A DNA stretch of 64,000 nucleotides from Neisseria sp. Marseille-Q5346 (GTDB lineage Bacteria > Pseudomonadota > Gammaproteobacteria > Burkholderiales > Neisseriaceae): assembly GCF_946902045.1 (NCBI RefSeq), contig NZ_OX336253.1:1-64000 (forward strand), given 5' to 3'. Positions 43,408 to 54,467 of the stretch are shown here, one piece after another. Position 1 is the first letter of the stretch, and the number at the start of each line of letters is the position of its first letter. The notes under the pieces were generated by a model, which ran no database searches, was not told the DNA's origin, and was given only the letters and a program-made list of their open reading frames with translations. A program made the translations under genes and the position numbers.

Positions 43408-45570
43408 ATGCAACAAAAAGTCCGTTTCCAAATCGAAGGCATGACCTGTCAGGCCTGCGCTTCGCGTATTGAAAAAGTGTTGAACAAAAAAGATTTTGTC
43501 GAATCGGCGGGGGTGAACTTTGCCAGCGAGGAAGCGCAGGTTACGTTTGACGACAGCAAAACTTCCGCAGCCGACATCGCCAAAATTATCGAGAAAACCG
43601 GCTACGGCGCGAAGGAAAAAACGGAAGATACATTGCCGAAACCTGAAGCAGAACACCATATCGGCTGGCGGCTGTGGCTTTTGTTGGCCATCAATATTCC
43701 GTTCCTTATCGGCATGGCAGGGATGATGATCGGGCGGCACGATTGGATGATTCCGCCTGTATGGCAATTTGTGCTGGCAAGCGTGGTGCAACTTTGGCTG
43801 GCCATCCCGTTTTACAAAAGCGCGTGGGCGAGTATTAAAGGTGGTCTGGCGAATATGGACGTGCTCGTTACCATCGGTACGGTATCGATTTATCTGTATT
43901 CCGTTTATATGCTGTTTTTCAGCCCGCACGCGGCGCACGGCATGGCACACGTGTATTTTGAAGTAGGCGTGATGGTGATCGGTTTTGTGTCGCTGGGCAA
44001 ATTTTTGGAACACCGCACCAAAAAATCCAGCCTGAACAGCTTGGGCTTGCTGCTCAAACTCACGCCGACCCAAGTCAACGTGCAACGCGATGGCGAATGG
44101 AAACAACTGCCCATCGACCAAGTGCAAATCGGCGACCTTATCCGCGCCAACCACGGCGAACGCATTGCCGCTGACGGCATCATCGAGAGCGGCAGCGGTT
44201 GGGCGGACGAGAGCCATCTTACCGGCGAATCCAACCCCGAAGAGAAAAAGGTGGGCGGCAAAGTGTTGGCGGGTGCGTTGATGACCGAAGGCAGCGTGGT
44301 GTACCGCGCCACACAACTCGGCAGCCAAACCCTGCTCGGCGACATGATGAATGCGCTCTCTGAAGCACAAGGCAGTAAAGCACCGATTGCGCGCGTAGCC
44401 GATAAAGCGGCGGCGGTGTTTGTGCCAACTGTTGTGGGCATCGCGCTTTTGACTTTTATCGTTACTTGGCTGATTAAAAGCGATTGGACTGTTGCGTTGA
44501 TACACGCCGTTGCTGTTTTGGTAATTGCTTGTCCGTGCGCGCTCGGTCTGGCGACGCCCGCCGCGATTATGGTCGGTATGGGCAAGGCGGTGAAACACGG
44601 CATTTGGTTCAAAGACGCGGCGGCGATGGAAGAAGCTGCTCACGTTGATGCCGTCGTGTTGGACAAAACCGGCACGCTGACCGAAGGCAGGCCGCAGGTT
44701 GCCGCCGTTTATTGCGTTCCCGACAGCGGCTTTGACGAAGACGCTTTGTACCGCATCGCCGCCGCCGTTGAACAAAACGCCGCCCACCCGCTTGCTCGCG
44801 CCATCGTTTCTGCCGCCCAAGCGCGCGGTTTGGACATTCCCACCGCACAAAACGCGCAAACCGTTGTCGGCGCAGGCATTACCGCCGAAGTGGAAGGCGT
44901 GGGCTTGGTGAAAGCAGGCAAAGCCGAATTTGCTGAATTGACCTTGCCGAAGTTTTCAGACGGCGTTTGGGACATTGCAAGCATTGTTGCAGTCTCGGTC
45001 GATAACAAACCTATCGGCGCATTCGCACTTGCTGACGCGTTGAAAGCCGATACCGCCGAAGCCATAGGCCGTCTGAAAAAACACAATATCGATGTCTATA
45101 TTATGAGCGGCGATAACCAAGGCACGGTCGAATATGTCGCCAAACAACTGGGCATCGCACACGCCTTCGGCAATATGAGTCCGCGTGACAAAGCCTCCGA
45201 AGTGCAGAAACTCAAAGCCGCCGGCAAAACCGTGGCGATGGTCGGCGACGGCATCAACGACGCACCCGCACTCGCCGCCGCCAACGTCAGCTTCGCCATG
45301 AAAGGCGGTGCGGACGTTGCCGAACACACCGCCTCCGCCACGCTGATGCAACATTCGGTCAACCAACTCGCCGATGCCCTGTTGGTGTCGCAGGCAACTT
45401 TGAAAAACATCAAGCAAAACCTGTTTTTCGCCTTCTTCTACAATATTTTGGGCATTCCGCTCGCCGCGCTCGGCTTTTTAAACCCCGTCATCGCAGGCGC
45501 GGCAATGGCGGCAAGCTCGGTTTCGGTATTGGGTAATGCCTTACGCCTGAAACGGGTGAATATTGAGTGA
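43408..45570 (+). CDS. copA: Copper-exporting P-type ATPase
   Basis: A 720-residue P1B ATPase that pumps Cu(I) to the periplasm. One N-terminal metal-binding domain with CQAC (Cys14, Cys17), membrane helices, the actuator TGES motif (residues near 271), the ion-site CPC at 375-377, the phosphorylation DKTGTLTEG with Asp419, HP in AAHPLARAI and the hinge GDGINDAPALA. It contains a native AGGCCGTCTGAA at about 45067, unlike the upstream segment. GAAGGAAGAAACC precedes the ATG. Confidence 0.96.
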   Translation: MQQKVRFQIEGMTCQACASRIEKVLNKKDFVESAGVNFASEEAQVTFDDSKTSAADIAKIIEKTGYGAKEKTEDTLPKPEAEHHIGWRLWLLLAINIPFLIGMAGMMIGRHDWMIPPVWQFVLASVVQLWLAIPFYKSAWASIKGGLANMDVLVTIGTVSIYLYSVYMLFFSPHAAHGMAHVYFEVGVMVIGFVSLGKFLEHRTKKSSLNSLGLLLKLTPTQVNVQRDGEWKQLPIDQVQIGDLIRANHGERIAADGIIESGSGWADESHLTGESNPEEKKVGGKVLAGALMTEGSVVYRATQLGSQTLLGDMMNALSEAQGSKAPIARVADKAAAVFVPTVVGIALLTFIVTWLIKSDWTVALIHAVAVLVIACPCALGLATPAAIMVGMGKAVKHGIWFKDAAAMEEAAHVDAVVLDKTGTLTEGRPQVAAVYCVPDSGFDEDALYRIAAAVEQNAAHPLARAIVSAAQARGLDIPTAQNAQTVVGAGITAEVEGVGLVKAGKAEFAELTLPKFSDGVWDIASIVAVSVDNKPIGAFALADALKADTAEAIGRLKKHNIDVYIMSGDNQGTVEYVAKQLGIAHAFGNMSPRDKASEVQKLKAAGKTVAMVGDGINDAPALAAANVSFAMKGGADVAEHTASATLMQHSVNQLADALLVSQATLKNIKQNLFFAFFYNILGIPLAALGFLNPVIAGAAMAASSVSVLGNALRLKRVNIE

Positions 45571-45578
45571 TAATATAA

Positions 45579-45611
45579 AGGCCGTCTGAAGACTGTTTTT
45601 TCAGACGGCCT
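45579..45611. terminator. DUS inverted pair terminator after copA
   Basis: AGGCCGTCTGAA and TTCAGACGGCCT around 9 bases, then TTT. Confidence 0.75.
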
Positions 45612-45657
45612 TTAATCCATATTTTCTGATTTTGAGACCCACGCGGGAGTATGTCGT

Positions 45658-45915
45658 ATGGACATGATGTTGTTTACCAATATTATATTGATTATTTTAT
45701 GTATTTTTGCCATGTTGCTGGTATGGTCGCGCAACTGGAAACGCAAGCAGGCGTATTTTGAGAAAATCAAAAGCAATTCGGAAAACCTCAAGTGGGTTGG
45801 GCAGAATCTGACCGGTCAGGAATGGAAGGATTTGAAAGTCGTAAGCGACCGTTTGGGGCTGCCCATGTTGCAGGCCAAGCAATTAATTGATTTTTATAAA
45901 AACAGTCAGCGTTAA
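45658..45915 (+). CDS. Small membrane-anchored protein (85 aa)
   Basis: An N-terminal transmembrane helix (LFTNIILIILCIFAMLLVW), a basic stop-transfer (SRNWKRKQ) and a cytoplasmic helical part with VVSDRLGLPMLQAKQLIDFY. No family recognised. GGGAGTATGTCGT precedes the ATG. Between DUS pairs, so it forms its own unit. Nothing else is seen in the 120-base gap that follows beyond a widely spaced DUS pair (45950 and 45992). Confidence 0.7.
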   Translation: MDMMLFTNIILIILCIFAMLLVWSRNWKRKQAYFEKIKSNSENLKWVGQNLTGQEWKDLKVVSDRLGLPMLQAKQLIDFYKNSQR

Positions 45916-46038
45916 TTGATGATTTAACGATAGAACTTGACTGAAGTTAAGGCCGTCTGAAATAGCACTCTTATAATAATATTAAGTGATATTTCAGACG
46001 GCTTTGCTGTTGGTTCAAATAAAGGGAGGAGAACAAAA

Positions 46039-46605
46039 ATGACTGTTTACTTAATCGGCGATTCCGTTCGGCTTGCTTCGGAGCCTTACACGCGCGCCGC
46101 TTTGCCTGATGCGGATATTGTTTCTCCATCGGAAAACTGCCGTTCGTCGCATGATGTGTTAGAGCATATCGGGCAATGGACAGAGGGCGCGACTGCGGGA
46201 GACATTATCCACATCAACTGCGGTTTGCACGATATCCGCCACAATCAAGGCTGTAATGAGCCGGTGGCCGATATAGAAACCTATCGCAATAACCTGACCC
46301 AAATTTTCGATTATCTGAAACAGACAGGTGCAAAAATTATTTGGGCGAGCAGTACGCCGTTTTTGGAAAGCGTACACAATATCCTCAAACCCTCGCGCCG
46401 CTATCTGGCTGATTTGAAGGCCTATAACCGTGTGGCGGAGGATTTGGCAAGGCAATATGGCTTTGCCGTCAATGATTTATACAGTCTGATGTTTGAGCAG
46501 GACTTGACTGATGTGATGCTGTGCGACGGGCTTCATTTCAACGAGTTCGGCAGTAAGATGATAGGCGAGGCAGTAGCCGAAGCGATATCGAAACAGATGG
46601 ACTAA
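46039..46605 (+). CDS. SGNH/GDSL-family hydrolase
   Basis: A 188-residue cytosolic-type esterase/lipase fold. Block I GDS at residues 7-9 holds the nucleophile serine, the oxyanion loop is NCGLHDIRHN, and block V DGLHFNEFG carries the catalytic Asp and His. Substrate unknown; relatives include acyl-ester hydrolases. GGGAGGAGAAC precedes the ATG. Confidence 0.82.
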   Translation: MTVYLIGDSVRLASEPYTRAALPDADIVSPSENCRSSHDVLEHIGQWTEGATAGDIIHINCGLHDIRHNQGCNEPVADIETYRNNLTQIFDYLKQTGAKIIWASSTPFLESVHNILKPSRRYLADLKAYNRVAEDLARQYGFAVNDLYSLMFEQDLTDVMLCDGLHFNEFGSKMIGEAVAEAISKQMD

Positions 46606-46725
46606 CTCTACTTAACTCATTTTGTCATGTTTTGGCTTTCAGACGGCCTTTAAAGTTGAAACGAAGCCCCTGATATAAGGCGATGTAGCACTCATCCTAT
46701 CAATATTTAATCCAGGAGTATAACA

Positions 46726-46974
46726 ATGAGCGGCGAATTAGATAAAATCAGCGGTAAGGTAAAAGAAGTGGCTGGCGATGTATCCAGCAATGCTAAACTT
46801 GAAGCTGAGGGCTTGGTTCAACAAGGTGTTGGCAAAGTAAAAGAAGTGGTCGGCGACATTGAAGAAAAAGTCAGCGATGTTTTGCAAAAAGGCAAAGAAG
46901 AAGCCGAGCATTTGGTTGATGAAGCCAAAGAAAAAGCTGAAGGCTTGATTAATGATATTAAAAGCAAATTTTAA
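46726..46974 (+). CDS. CsbD-like stress protein
   Basis: An 82-residue acidic, lysine-rich helical protein with GKVKEVAGDVSSNAKLEAEG, the CsbD pattern, repeated in GKVKEVVGDIEEKVSD. CsbD proteins are induced in general stress in other bacteria; function unknown. AGGAGTATAAC precedes the ATG. Confidence 0.85.
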   Translation: MSGELDKISGKVKEVAGDVSSNAKLEAEGLVQQGVGKVKEVVGDIEEKVSDVLQKGKEEAEHLVDEAKEKAEGLINDIKSKF

Positions 46975-46989
46975 TATTTAAAGAATAAA

Positions 46990-47019
46990 AGGCCGTCTGA
47001 AAGATTTTTCAGACGGCCT
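46990..47019. terminator. DUS inverted pair terminator
   Basis: A DUS pair around 6 bases between convergent csbD-like and trpD genes. Confidence 0.8.
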
Positions 47020-47038
47020 TTGTTTATGGTTTTAAAGC

Positions 47039-48067
47039 TTAGGCAAACTGTTTGCCAAATTCGATAAATTCGTCTTTTTTGGCTTTGGCCTTGCCGGAGT
47101 CGATGGCTTCTTGAGCGGCTTTGACACCGTCTGCCAGCGAAGCGACCACGTTTCCTGCGTAGAGCGCTGCGGCGGCATTGAGGACGACGATGTCGCGTGC
47201 GGCACCGGCTTTGCCGTCCAGCACTTCGTTCATTTTTTGCAGGGATTCTTGCGCGTTTTCGACTTTGATTTCATCCAAATTGCGGCGGATTTCCATGCCG
47301 AAATCGGCAGGACTGATGTCGTATTCGGTGATTTTGCCGTCTTTCAGTTCGGCAACGCGGGTTTTGCCGGTCAGCGTGATTTCATCCAAACCGCCTTCGC
47401 CGCACACAACCAAAACATGTTTGGATCCAAGCTGTTGCAATACGCGGGAAAGAATGCCGCACAAGTCGATGTGGAACACGCCCAAAAGTTGGTTTGCCGC
47501 GCCGGCCGGATTGGTCAGCGGGCCCAAGATATTGAAGATGCTGCGGAAACCGAGCGAACGGCGGACAGGGGCAACATAGCGCATGGCGCTGTGATGGTTG
47601 GGCGCGAACATAAAGCCGATGCCGGTTTGCTGGATGCTTTGGGAAACCTGTTCGGGGTTGAGATTGAGGTTGGCGCCCATTTGTTCCATGACATCGGCAG
47701 CGCCGCTCGATGAAGAAACAGAGCGGCCACCATGTTTGGCGACTTTCGCACCAGCCGCAGCCGCGACAAACATGGAAGTCGTGGAAATATTGAAGGTTTT
47801 GGCACCGTCGCCGCCTGTGCCGACAATATCGACCAAGTCGTCGGCGTTTTCTAGCGGCACTTTGGTGGCGAATTCACGCATCACGCTGGCTGCGGCGGTA
47901 ATCTCGGAAACGGTTTCAACTTTAATCCGCAGGCCGGTCAGGATGGCGGCGATTTGCTCGGGCGGAACTTGGCCGCTCATGATTTGGCGCATGAGGTCGG
48001 TCATTTCATCGTAGAAAAGTTCGTTGTTGCTGATGAGGCGTTCAATCGCTTGTTGAGGAGTGATCAT
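47039..48067 (-). CDS. trpD: Anthranilate phosphoribosyltransferase
   Basis: A 342-residue enzyme that joins anthranilate with PRPP, the second step to tryptophan. PRPP site [14 protein letters not shown] and [16 protein letters not shown], and metal site near [20 protein letters not shown]. Downstream of trpG with an 88-base gap containing a DUS pair, so the two may be cotranscribed but are not tightly coupled. trpE is apart at 57775. Confidence 0.96.
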   Translation of the reverse strand: MITPQQAIERLISNNELFYDEMTDLMRQIMSGQVPPEQIAAILTGLRIKVETVSEITAAASVMREFATKVPLENADDLVDIVGTGGDGAKTFNISTTSMFVAAAAGAKVAKHGGRSVSSSSGAADVMEQMGANLNLNPEQVSQSIQQTGIGFMFAPNHHSAMRYVAPVRRSLGFRSIFNILGPLTNPAGAANQLLGVFHIDLCGILSRVLQQLGSKHVLVVCGEGGLDEITLTGKTRVAELKDGKITEYDISPADFGMEIRRNLDEIKVENAQESLQKMNEVLDGKAGAARDIVVLNAAAALYAGNVVASLADGVKAAQEAIDSGKAKAKKDEFIEFGKQFA

Positions 48068-48099
48068 GATTTTTCCTTTGTTCGTGTCCGATGTGATTC

Positions 48100-48151
48100 A
48101 GGCCGTCTGAAAATGCGGTTTGAACATTGTCAAACACCTTTCAGACGGCCT
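48100..48151. repeat. DUS inverted pair between trpG and trpD
   Basis: AGGCCGTCTGAA and TTCAGACGGCCT are 28 bases apart, forming a weaker hairpin. It could lower trpD expression compared with trpG. Confidence 0.5.
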
Positions 48152-48155
48152 TTCA

Positions 48156-48746
48156 TTAAGATTTTTGCGGGCGATAGTCTTTGAATTCTTCCAAGAAGTT
48201 TTTCAGCATATCGTGGCCGTGTTCGGTCAGCAGGGCTTCGGGGTGGAACTGTACGCCTTCGACGGCATATTCTTTGTGGCGTACGCCCATGATTTCGCCG
48301 TCTTCCGTCCACGCGGTAATTTCGAGGCAGTCGGGCAGGGTGGCGCGGTCGATGGCGAGGCTGTGGTAGCGTGTGCAGTTGACTGGATTGGGCAGGTTTT
48401 TAAACATGCCTGTGCCGTGATGGAAAACGGGGGAGACTTTGCCGTGCATCATCGTTTGCGCGCGCACGACATTGCCGCCGAACGCTTCGCCCATGGTTTG
48501 ATGGCCGAGGCACACGCCCATGACGGGCAGCCTGCCGGCAAAGTGCTGCATAGCTGCAACAGAAATGCCTGCCTCTTTAGGGGAACAAGGGCCGGGGCCG
48601 ATGACCAGATATTGCGGTTTCAGGGCTTCGATTTCTTCGATGGTGATTTCATCGTTGCAACGTACCAAAACTTCCTGCCCCAATTCGGCAAAGTATTGAA
48701 CGATGTTGTAGGTGAAGCTGTCATAATTATCAATGAATAAAAGCAT
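48156..48746 (-). CDS. trpG: Anthranilate synthase component II (glutamine amidotransferase)
   Basis: A 196-residue class I amidotransferase that supplies ammonia to TrpE, or to PabB for folate. It begins [18 protein letters not shown], with [13 protein letters not shown], nucleophile Cys in [15 protein letters not shown] and the His-Glu pair in [14 protein letters not shown]. The ATG at 48746 has AAAGG upstream; a TTG at 48752 is less likely. It is next to trpD, which supports TrpG. Confidence 0.93.
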   Translation of the reverse strand: MLLFIDNYDSFTYNIVQYFAELGQEVLVRCNDEITIEEIEALKPQYLVIGPGPCSPKEAGISVAAMQHFAGRLPVMGVCLGHQTMGEAFGGNVVRAQTMMHGKVSPVFHHGTGMFKNLPNPVNCTRYHSLAIDRATLPDCLEITAWTEDGEIMGVRHKEYAVEGVQFHPEALLTEHGHDMLKNFLEEFKDYRPQKS

Positions 48747-48921
48747 TTGCAAACCTTTAATGTCATTTTGGCAGACAGGATAAGGCCTGCCAAAAGTGTA
48801 AAAATCGTTTATGTTTGCATAATATCACAATCTTTACCTAAAGGCCGTCTGAAACGGCGGATAAGACAAAACAGCTAAAAAATGCTATGCTTTACGCTTT
48901 GAACCTAATCTGTTTGAAGTG

Positions 48922-50463
48922 ATGAAAAAGTATCTTATCCCGACTGCCGCCGTTGTTGTCGCCGCTGCGCTCGGCACGCCTTATTATCTTGGTGTCAAAG
49001 CGGAAGAAAGCCTGACCGAGCAACAAAAGCTGTTGCAGGAATCCGTTTTCCTGACCGTTGAATCCCACCAATACGATCGCGGCTGGTTCAGTTCAACCGA
49101 GACGACCGTCATCCGCCTCAAGCCGACCCTGCTTCAAAATACGCAAAAATACCTGCCGGACAATTTGAAAACCGTCCTGCAAGAGCCGATTACGGTCATC
49201 AACCACGTAACACACGGCCCGTTTGCCGGCGGCTTCGGTACGCGTGCCCATGTGGAAACCGAGTTCCAATACCATCCGGAAACCAAAAAAGTTTTAGACC
49301 GCTTCTTCGGCCAGCAAACGCCATTGACCATGACCAATACGGTTTACCTTTCCGGCGACGGCAAACTCAGCCTCAATATTCCCGCCTTCGATTATGAAGA
49401 GCTTTCCGGTATCAAGCTCAACTGGAAAGGCTTTAGCGGCAATACCGATTACAGCCAAGGCTTCAAAAGCTATCGCCACGATTATCTTGCGCCGTCTTTA
49501 CAAGTCAAATTGGCCGACAAAGGCGATGTGTCTTTGGAAAACCTGCGCTTCCAATCCGAAACGGAAGACGGCCTGACCAAACTTTCTTTGGGCAAGAGCA
49601 GCATTACGCTGGATAAATTCCTGCTGCAATGGAAAGAAAATATCGATTACAACGTTAAGTTGAACGAATTGGTCAACCTTGTGACCAACCTGCAAATCGG
49701 TGCGTTTATCAATCCGACCGGCACGATTGCTCCGTCTAAAATCGAAGTCAACAAACTGCGTTTCGATACCCAGACCAGCGAAGTCGATAAATTCATCAAC
49801 AGCGAAGGCCGCTTCCAATTTGAAAGCCTGACCTATGGCGAAGATAAATACGGCCCTCTGGACATCAATGTCGCTGCCGAGCATTTGGACGCCGCATCAC
49901 TTTTGGCATTGAAAAACAAAATTGCCGAAGTGTCTGTGAAGAAAATGAGCGAAGAAGAAATTCAGGCTTCCTTGATTCAGACGGCCAAAAACGAGGCTTC
50001 AGGCCTGTTTACCAATAATCCGGTTTTGAACGTCAAAACCTTCAAATTCACCATGCCTCATGGCGATGTCGATGTCAGCGGCAAACTCGCGTTTAAAGGT
50101 TTGGCGGCCAAAGACCTCAACAACTTGGGCGATATGCTGAAGAAAACCGAAGCCGACTTCAATATGAGCGTACCGCAAAAATTGTTGGAACAACTCGCCG
50201 TTAACCAAGCAAGCAGCCTGTTTAGCGTCAATGCTGAAGATGAAGCTGCAGGACGTGCCAGCATCGACGATATCAACGAGACCTTGCGCCTGATGGTGGA
50301 CAGTACCATTAAAAGCATGGCAAGAGAAAAATATTTGACCTTAGAAGACGATAATGTCAAAACCCATCTGACTCTGCAAAACAGCGAGTTGAAATTAAAC
50401 GGAAAAGTTCTTCAAAGCGACCCGGAACCCGAGTTCGACGAATCAGACTTTCCCAATAACTAA
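48922..50463 (+). CDS. DUF945 (YdgA-like) protein
   Basis: A 513-residue protein with a short N-terminal membrane anchor or signal (YLIPTAAVVVAAALGTPYYLG) and a long beta-helical periplasmic part, as in YdgA. It shows repeated strands with VTHGPFAGG, and a late helix segment with AAKDLNNLG. An envelope role is likely, but not known. A perfect 15-bp hairpin follows. Confidence 0.82.
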   Translation: MKKYLIPTAAVVVAAALGTPYYLGVKAEESLTEQQKLLQESVFLTVESHQYDRGWFSSTETTVIRLKPTLLQNTQKYLPDNLKTVLQEPITVINHVTHGPFAGGFGTRAHVETEFQYHPETKKVLDRFFGQQTPLTMTNTVYLSGDGKLSLNIPAFDYEELSGIKLNWKGFSGNTDYSQGFKSYRHDYLAPSLQVKLADKGDVSLENLRFQSETEDGLTKLSLGKSSITLDKFLLQWKENIDYNVKLNELVNLVTNLQIGAFINPTGTIAPSKIEVNKLRFDTQTSEVDKFINSEGRFQFESLTYGEDKYGPLDINVAAEHLDAASLLALKNKIAEVSVKKMSEEEIQASLIQTAKNEASGLFTNNPVLNVKTFKFTMPHGDVDVSGKLAFKGLAAKDLNNLGDMLKKTEADFNMSVPQKLLEQLAVNQASSLFSVNAEDEAAGRASIDDINETLRLMVDSTIKSMAREKYLTLEDDNVKTHLTLQNSELKLNGKVLQSDPEPEFDESDFPNN

Positions 50464-50481
50464 TCCTTAATCACACAAACA

Positions 50482-50512
50482 GCGGTTTTAACTTCCCGGA
50501 AGTTAAAACCGC
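50482..50512. terminator. Perfect 15-bp palindromic hairpin
   Basis: GCGGTTTTAACTTCC and GGAAGTTAAAACCGC are exact complements around one base. It lies between the DUF945 gene and panD. Confidence 0.7.
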
Positions 50513-50541
50513 AAATCAACCCACAATCAAAAAGGAAACCC

Positions 50542-51842
<1,301 letters not shown>

Positions 51843-51858
51843 GGGCAAATAAGTTAAA

Positions 51859-51888
51859 AGGCCGTCTGAAAGCATTTTCAGACGGCCT
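51859..51888. terminator. DUS inverted pair terminator
   Basis: A DUS pair around 6 bases between convergent kdsA and mutL. Confidence 0.8.
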
Positions 51889-51899
51889 TTCTATTGGCG

Positions 51900-53876
51900 T
51901 TACTGTCCGCGTAAAAACAACGCATCCAATTCTTTTAAAGTCAGTTTGACCCATGTCGGACGGCCGTGATTGCACTGGTTGCTGCGCGGCGTATTTTCCA
52001 TATCGCGCAGGAGCGCATTCATTTCCGGCAGGGTAAGCTGGCGGCCGGCGCGGACTGAGCCGTGGCAGGACATGGTGGCGAGGATGTGGTTTTCGTGTTC
52101 TTCGATGGTTTGGCTGCTGCCAACTTGGGCAAGTTCGCCCAATACATCTTTGGCCAGTGAAACGACGTCGGCTTTGCCGAGCATAGCGGGAACTGCGCGG
52201 ACGGCAAGGGTATTGCCGCCCATGTCGGACAATTCCAAGCCAAAGCCTGCCAGTGTTTCGGCATAATCGGCAAGGGCGGCACATTCTTCGTGGGACGCGG
52301 CAAAGGTTACGGGAATAAGCAGGCGTTGGCTTTGCAGGTTGCCGTTTTCCTGACGTTGGCGTTTCATTTTCTCGTAGTTGACGCGTTCGGCGGCAGCGTG
52401 CATATCGATGAGCAACAGGCTGTCTTCGGCTTGGGCAAGAATGTAGATGCTAAGTAATTGGGCAATGGCAAAGCCGAGTGGCGGCAGTTCGGATTGGGAG
52501 GGAAGGCCGTCTGAAAGCGGCGTATCTGTTTTTGGGATAGGCGTTTCAGACGGCATATTACCAAAACGTGCCTGCTCGAATTGGCTCAACTCAAGGTCGA
52601 TGTCGTCGGTTTTTTTGTAGAGTTCGGCGTAAGTATTCATGGCCGCGCGGCTTTCGCGCAGGGACAGGCTGCGTTGTTGCGGCGCACGCGTGGCTTGGTA
52701 AGGCATGGGCGCGGTTTTGCCTGATGAACCAAAGGCATTGCGTGTATCGGATTTGTTGCCCGTCGGGTAGTTGGATGCGCTATCAAACAGATTTTCGCTG
52801 TCGTTTTCAGACGGCATTGGTGCAGGCGTAACGCCGGTAATGTCATGCAGTACTTCGCCTGCGTTGCTGACGCTTTCGGTCAAGTCGGCACGCGTGTCGG
52901 CAAGGGCTTTGTTGAGCGTGTGGAACACGAGTTGGTGCACCTGCTGGCTGTCGCGGAAGCGGATCTCGGTTTTGGTCGGGTGAACGTTGACATCTACGGC
53001 TTCGGGCGGCAGATCGAGAAAGAGGACGAAAGCAGGTGTCAGCGCGTTGTGCAATACGTCTCGGTATGCCTGCTTGACGGCATGGAGCATGACTTTGTCG
53101 CGGACGAAACGATGATTGACGAAGCAGTATTGTTTGTCGGTTTTGCCTTTGGCGAAAGTCGGCTTGGCAATCGCGCCATAGAGCCGCAGCGCGCCATTGC
53201 CGCTGTCAATTTCCAATGAGGCCGTCTGAAAATCATCGCCGACAATGGCGGCAATCCGTTCATGCAGGCTTTGGGCAGGAAGTTTGAACACTTGTTTACC
53301 GTCGCGTTTGAGCGAGAAGGCGATGTGCGGATGCGCCAGCGCGAGGCGTTCGAGCATGGTGGCGCAGTGAGCGTATTCGGTGTTTTCGGATTTGAGGAAC
53401 TTGCGCCGCGCGGGGGTATTGAAGAAGAGTTCGGCGGCTTCGATGGTGGTGCCGATGGGGTGGGCGGCTGCCGTAGGACTGCTGAGTTTGCCGTCTTCCG
53501 CTTTGACTTGGGTCGCGTGCGCGTTGCCGTCTTGGCGGCTGGTCAGGGTCAGGCGGCTGACGGAGGCGATGCTTGCCAAGCCTTCACCGCGAAAGCCCAT
53601 GCTGGCAACGTGTTCCAAATCGTTTAAGGTTTTGATTTTGCTGGTGGCGTGGCGGTGTAGCGCAAGTTCGATGTCGTCGGGGTGGATGCCGCCGCCGTTG
53701 TCGCTGACGCGGATGAGGCGGATGCCGCCGCCGGCCAGCTCGACATCAATCGCCGTTGCGCCTGCATCGATACTGTTTTCAACGATTTCTTTCAAGGCGT
53801 TGGCAGGACGTTCGACCACTTCGCCGGCGGCGATTTGGTTGACAAGATGGTCGGGCAGGGCGGCAATTCGGGACAT
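51900..53876 (-). CDS. mutL: DNA mismatch repair protein MutL
   Basis: A 658-residue GHKL ATPase. N-terminal ATP site: EIVENSIDAGATAIDVE, VSDNGGGI and GFRGEGLASIASVS. A low-complexity linker (about 340-470) and a C-terminal dimerisation domain follow; MutL proteins link MutS to nuclease. The C-terminal metal-binding endonuclease motif DQHAAxE is replaced by DMHAAAERVNYEK here, to be weighed before claiming nuclease activity. The gene carries four DUS copies of two dialects. Confidence 0.96.
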   Translation of the reverse strand: MSRIAALPDHLVNQIAAGEVVERPANALKEIVENSIDAGATAIDVELAGGGIRLIRVSDNGGGIHPDDIELALHRHATSKIKTLNDLEHVASMGFRGEGLASIASVSRLTLTSRQDGNAHATQVKAEDGKLSSPTAAAHPIGTTIEAAELFFNTPARRKFLKSENTEYAHCATMLERLALAHPHIAFSLKRDGKQVFKLPAQSLHERIAAIVGDDFQTASLEIDSGNGALRLYGAIAKPTFAKGKTDKQYCFVNHRFVRDKVMLHAVKQAYRDVLHNALTPAFVLFLDLPPEAVDVNVHPTKTEIRFRDSQQVHQLVFHTLNKALADTRADLTESVSNAGEVLHDITGVTPAPMPSENDSENLFDSASNYPTGNKSDTRNAFGSSGKTAPMPYQATRAPQQRSLSLRESRAAMNTYAELYKKTDDIDLELSQFEQARFGNMPSETPIPKTDTPLSDGLPSQSELPPLGFAIAQLLSIYILAQAEDSLLLIDMHAAAERVNYEKMKRQRQENGNLQSQRLLIPVTFAASHEECAALADYAETLAGFGLELSDMGGNTLAVRAVPAMLGKADVVSLAKDVLGELAQVGSSQTIEEHENHILATMSCHGSVRAGRQLTLPEMNALLRDMENTPRSNQCNHGRPTWVKLTLKELDALFLRGQ

Positions 53877-53912
53877 CGGTTTCTTTCAAAAAAGCAACGG
53901 CGGAAGGAGAAA

Positions 53913-54395
53913 TTACAGGTATTTGCGCATCAATTCGCATTCGACGCGGACAGTTTTGTTCAGCTGCAACACGGCAGTACCGAGCGATTCGTAGCGGTTG
54001 AGCCGATAAAAAGGCACGGAATTGAGCGAGGCATACAGTTTGAGAAAGCTGAGGCCTACATTTCGTGCCATTTCTTCGGCGCGGCTGAGCAGGGCCGTGC
54101 CCAAGCCGAGATTGTGGAAGAGCGGATGGACGTATAAGGCGTCCAGTTGCGCTTCTTTGAAATCGACTTGGAAGAAGCCTTGAATCAGCCCTTTGTATTC
54201 GACCACCCACAAGGCTTTGTTTTTATCGGAGATGGTTTCCAAATAGCTGTTGATGTCGAGCAGACTTTCCCATGCGTGCATAATGGTTTCATCGTAACTG
54301 CGGATGCAGGCGTATTGAACGGCATGCAGATGGGCGTTGTGTATGGCTTGGCAGTCTTTTTCGGTTGCCGGACGGAGGATGGTCAGAAGGCTCAT
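53913..54395 (-). CDS. GNAT-family N-acetyltransferase
   Basis: A 160-residue protein with GNAT pattern: conserved strand ALWVVEYKGLIQGFFQV, then LDALYVHPLFHNLGLGTALLSRAEEMA as the acetyl-CoA pyrophosphate loop (Q/RxxGxG form NLGLG). Substrate unknown. Its start lies 37 bases upstream of mutL's end on the same strand. Confidence 0.85.
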   Translation of the reverse strand: MSLLTILRPATEKDCQAIHNAHLHAVQYACIRSYDETIMHAWESLLDINSYLETISDKNKALWVVEYKGLIQGFFQVDFKEAQLDALYVHPLFHNLGLGTALLSRAEEMARNVGLSFLKLYASLNSVPFYRLNRYESLGTAVLQLNKTVRVECELMRKYL

Positions 54396-54418
54396 GGCGG
54401 ATGGTCGGAAAAATTGAT

Positions 54419-54453
54419 TTCAGACGGCCTTTGGCAATTAAAGGCCGTCTGAA
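54419..54453. terminator. DUS inverted pair terminator
   Basis: TTCAGACGGCCTTT and AAAGGCCGTCTGAA around 7 bases, with the arms in the opposite order to most pairs. It ends purK on the minus strand. Confidence 0.65.
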
Positions 54454-54467
54454 AAAAGTGGGTAAGG

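Noticed and set aside
43171..44859. Long minus-strand open frame opposite copA
   Set aside because: It has low-complexity His/Arg-rich translation typical of the antisense of GC-rich genes; copA on the + strand is certain.
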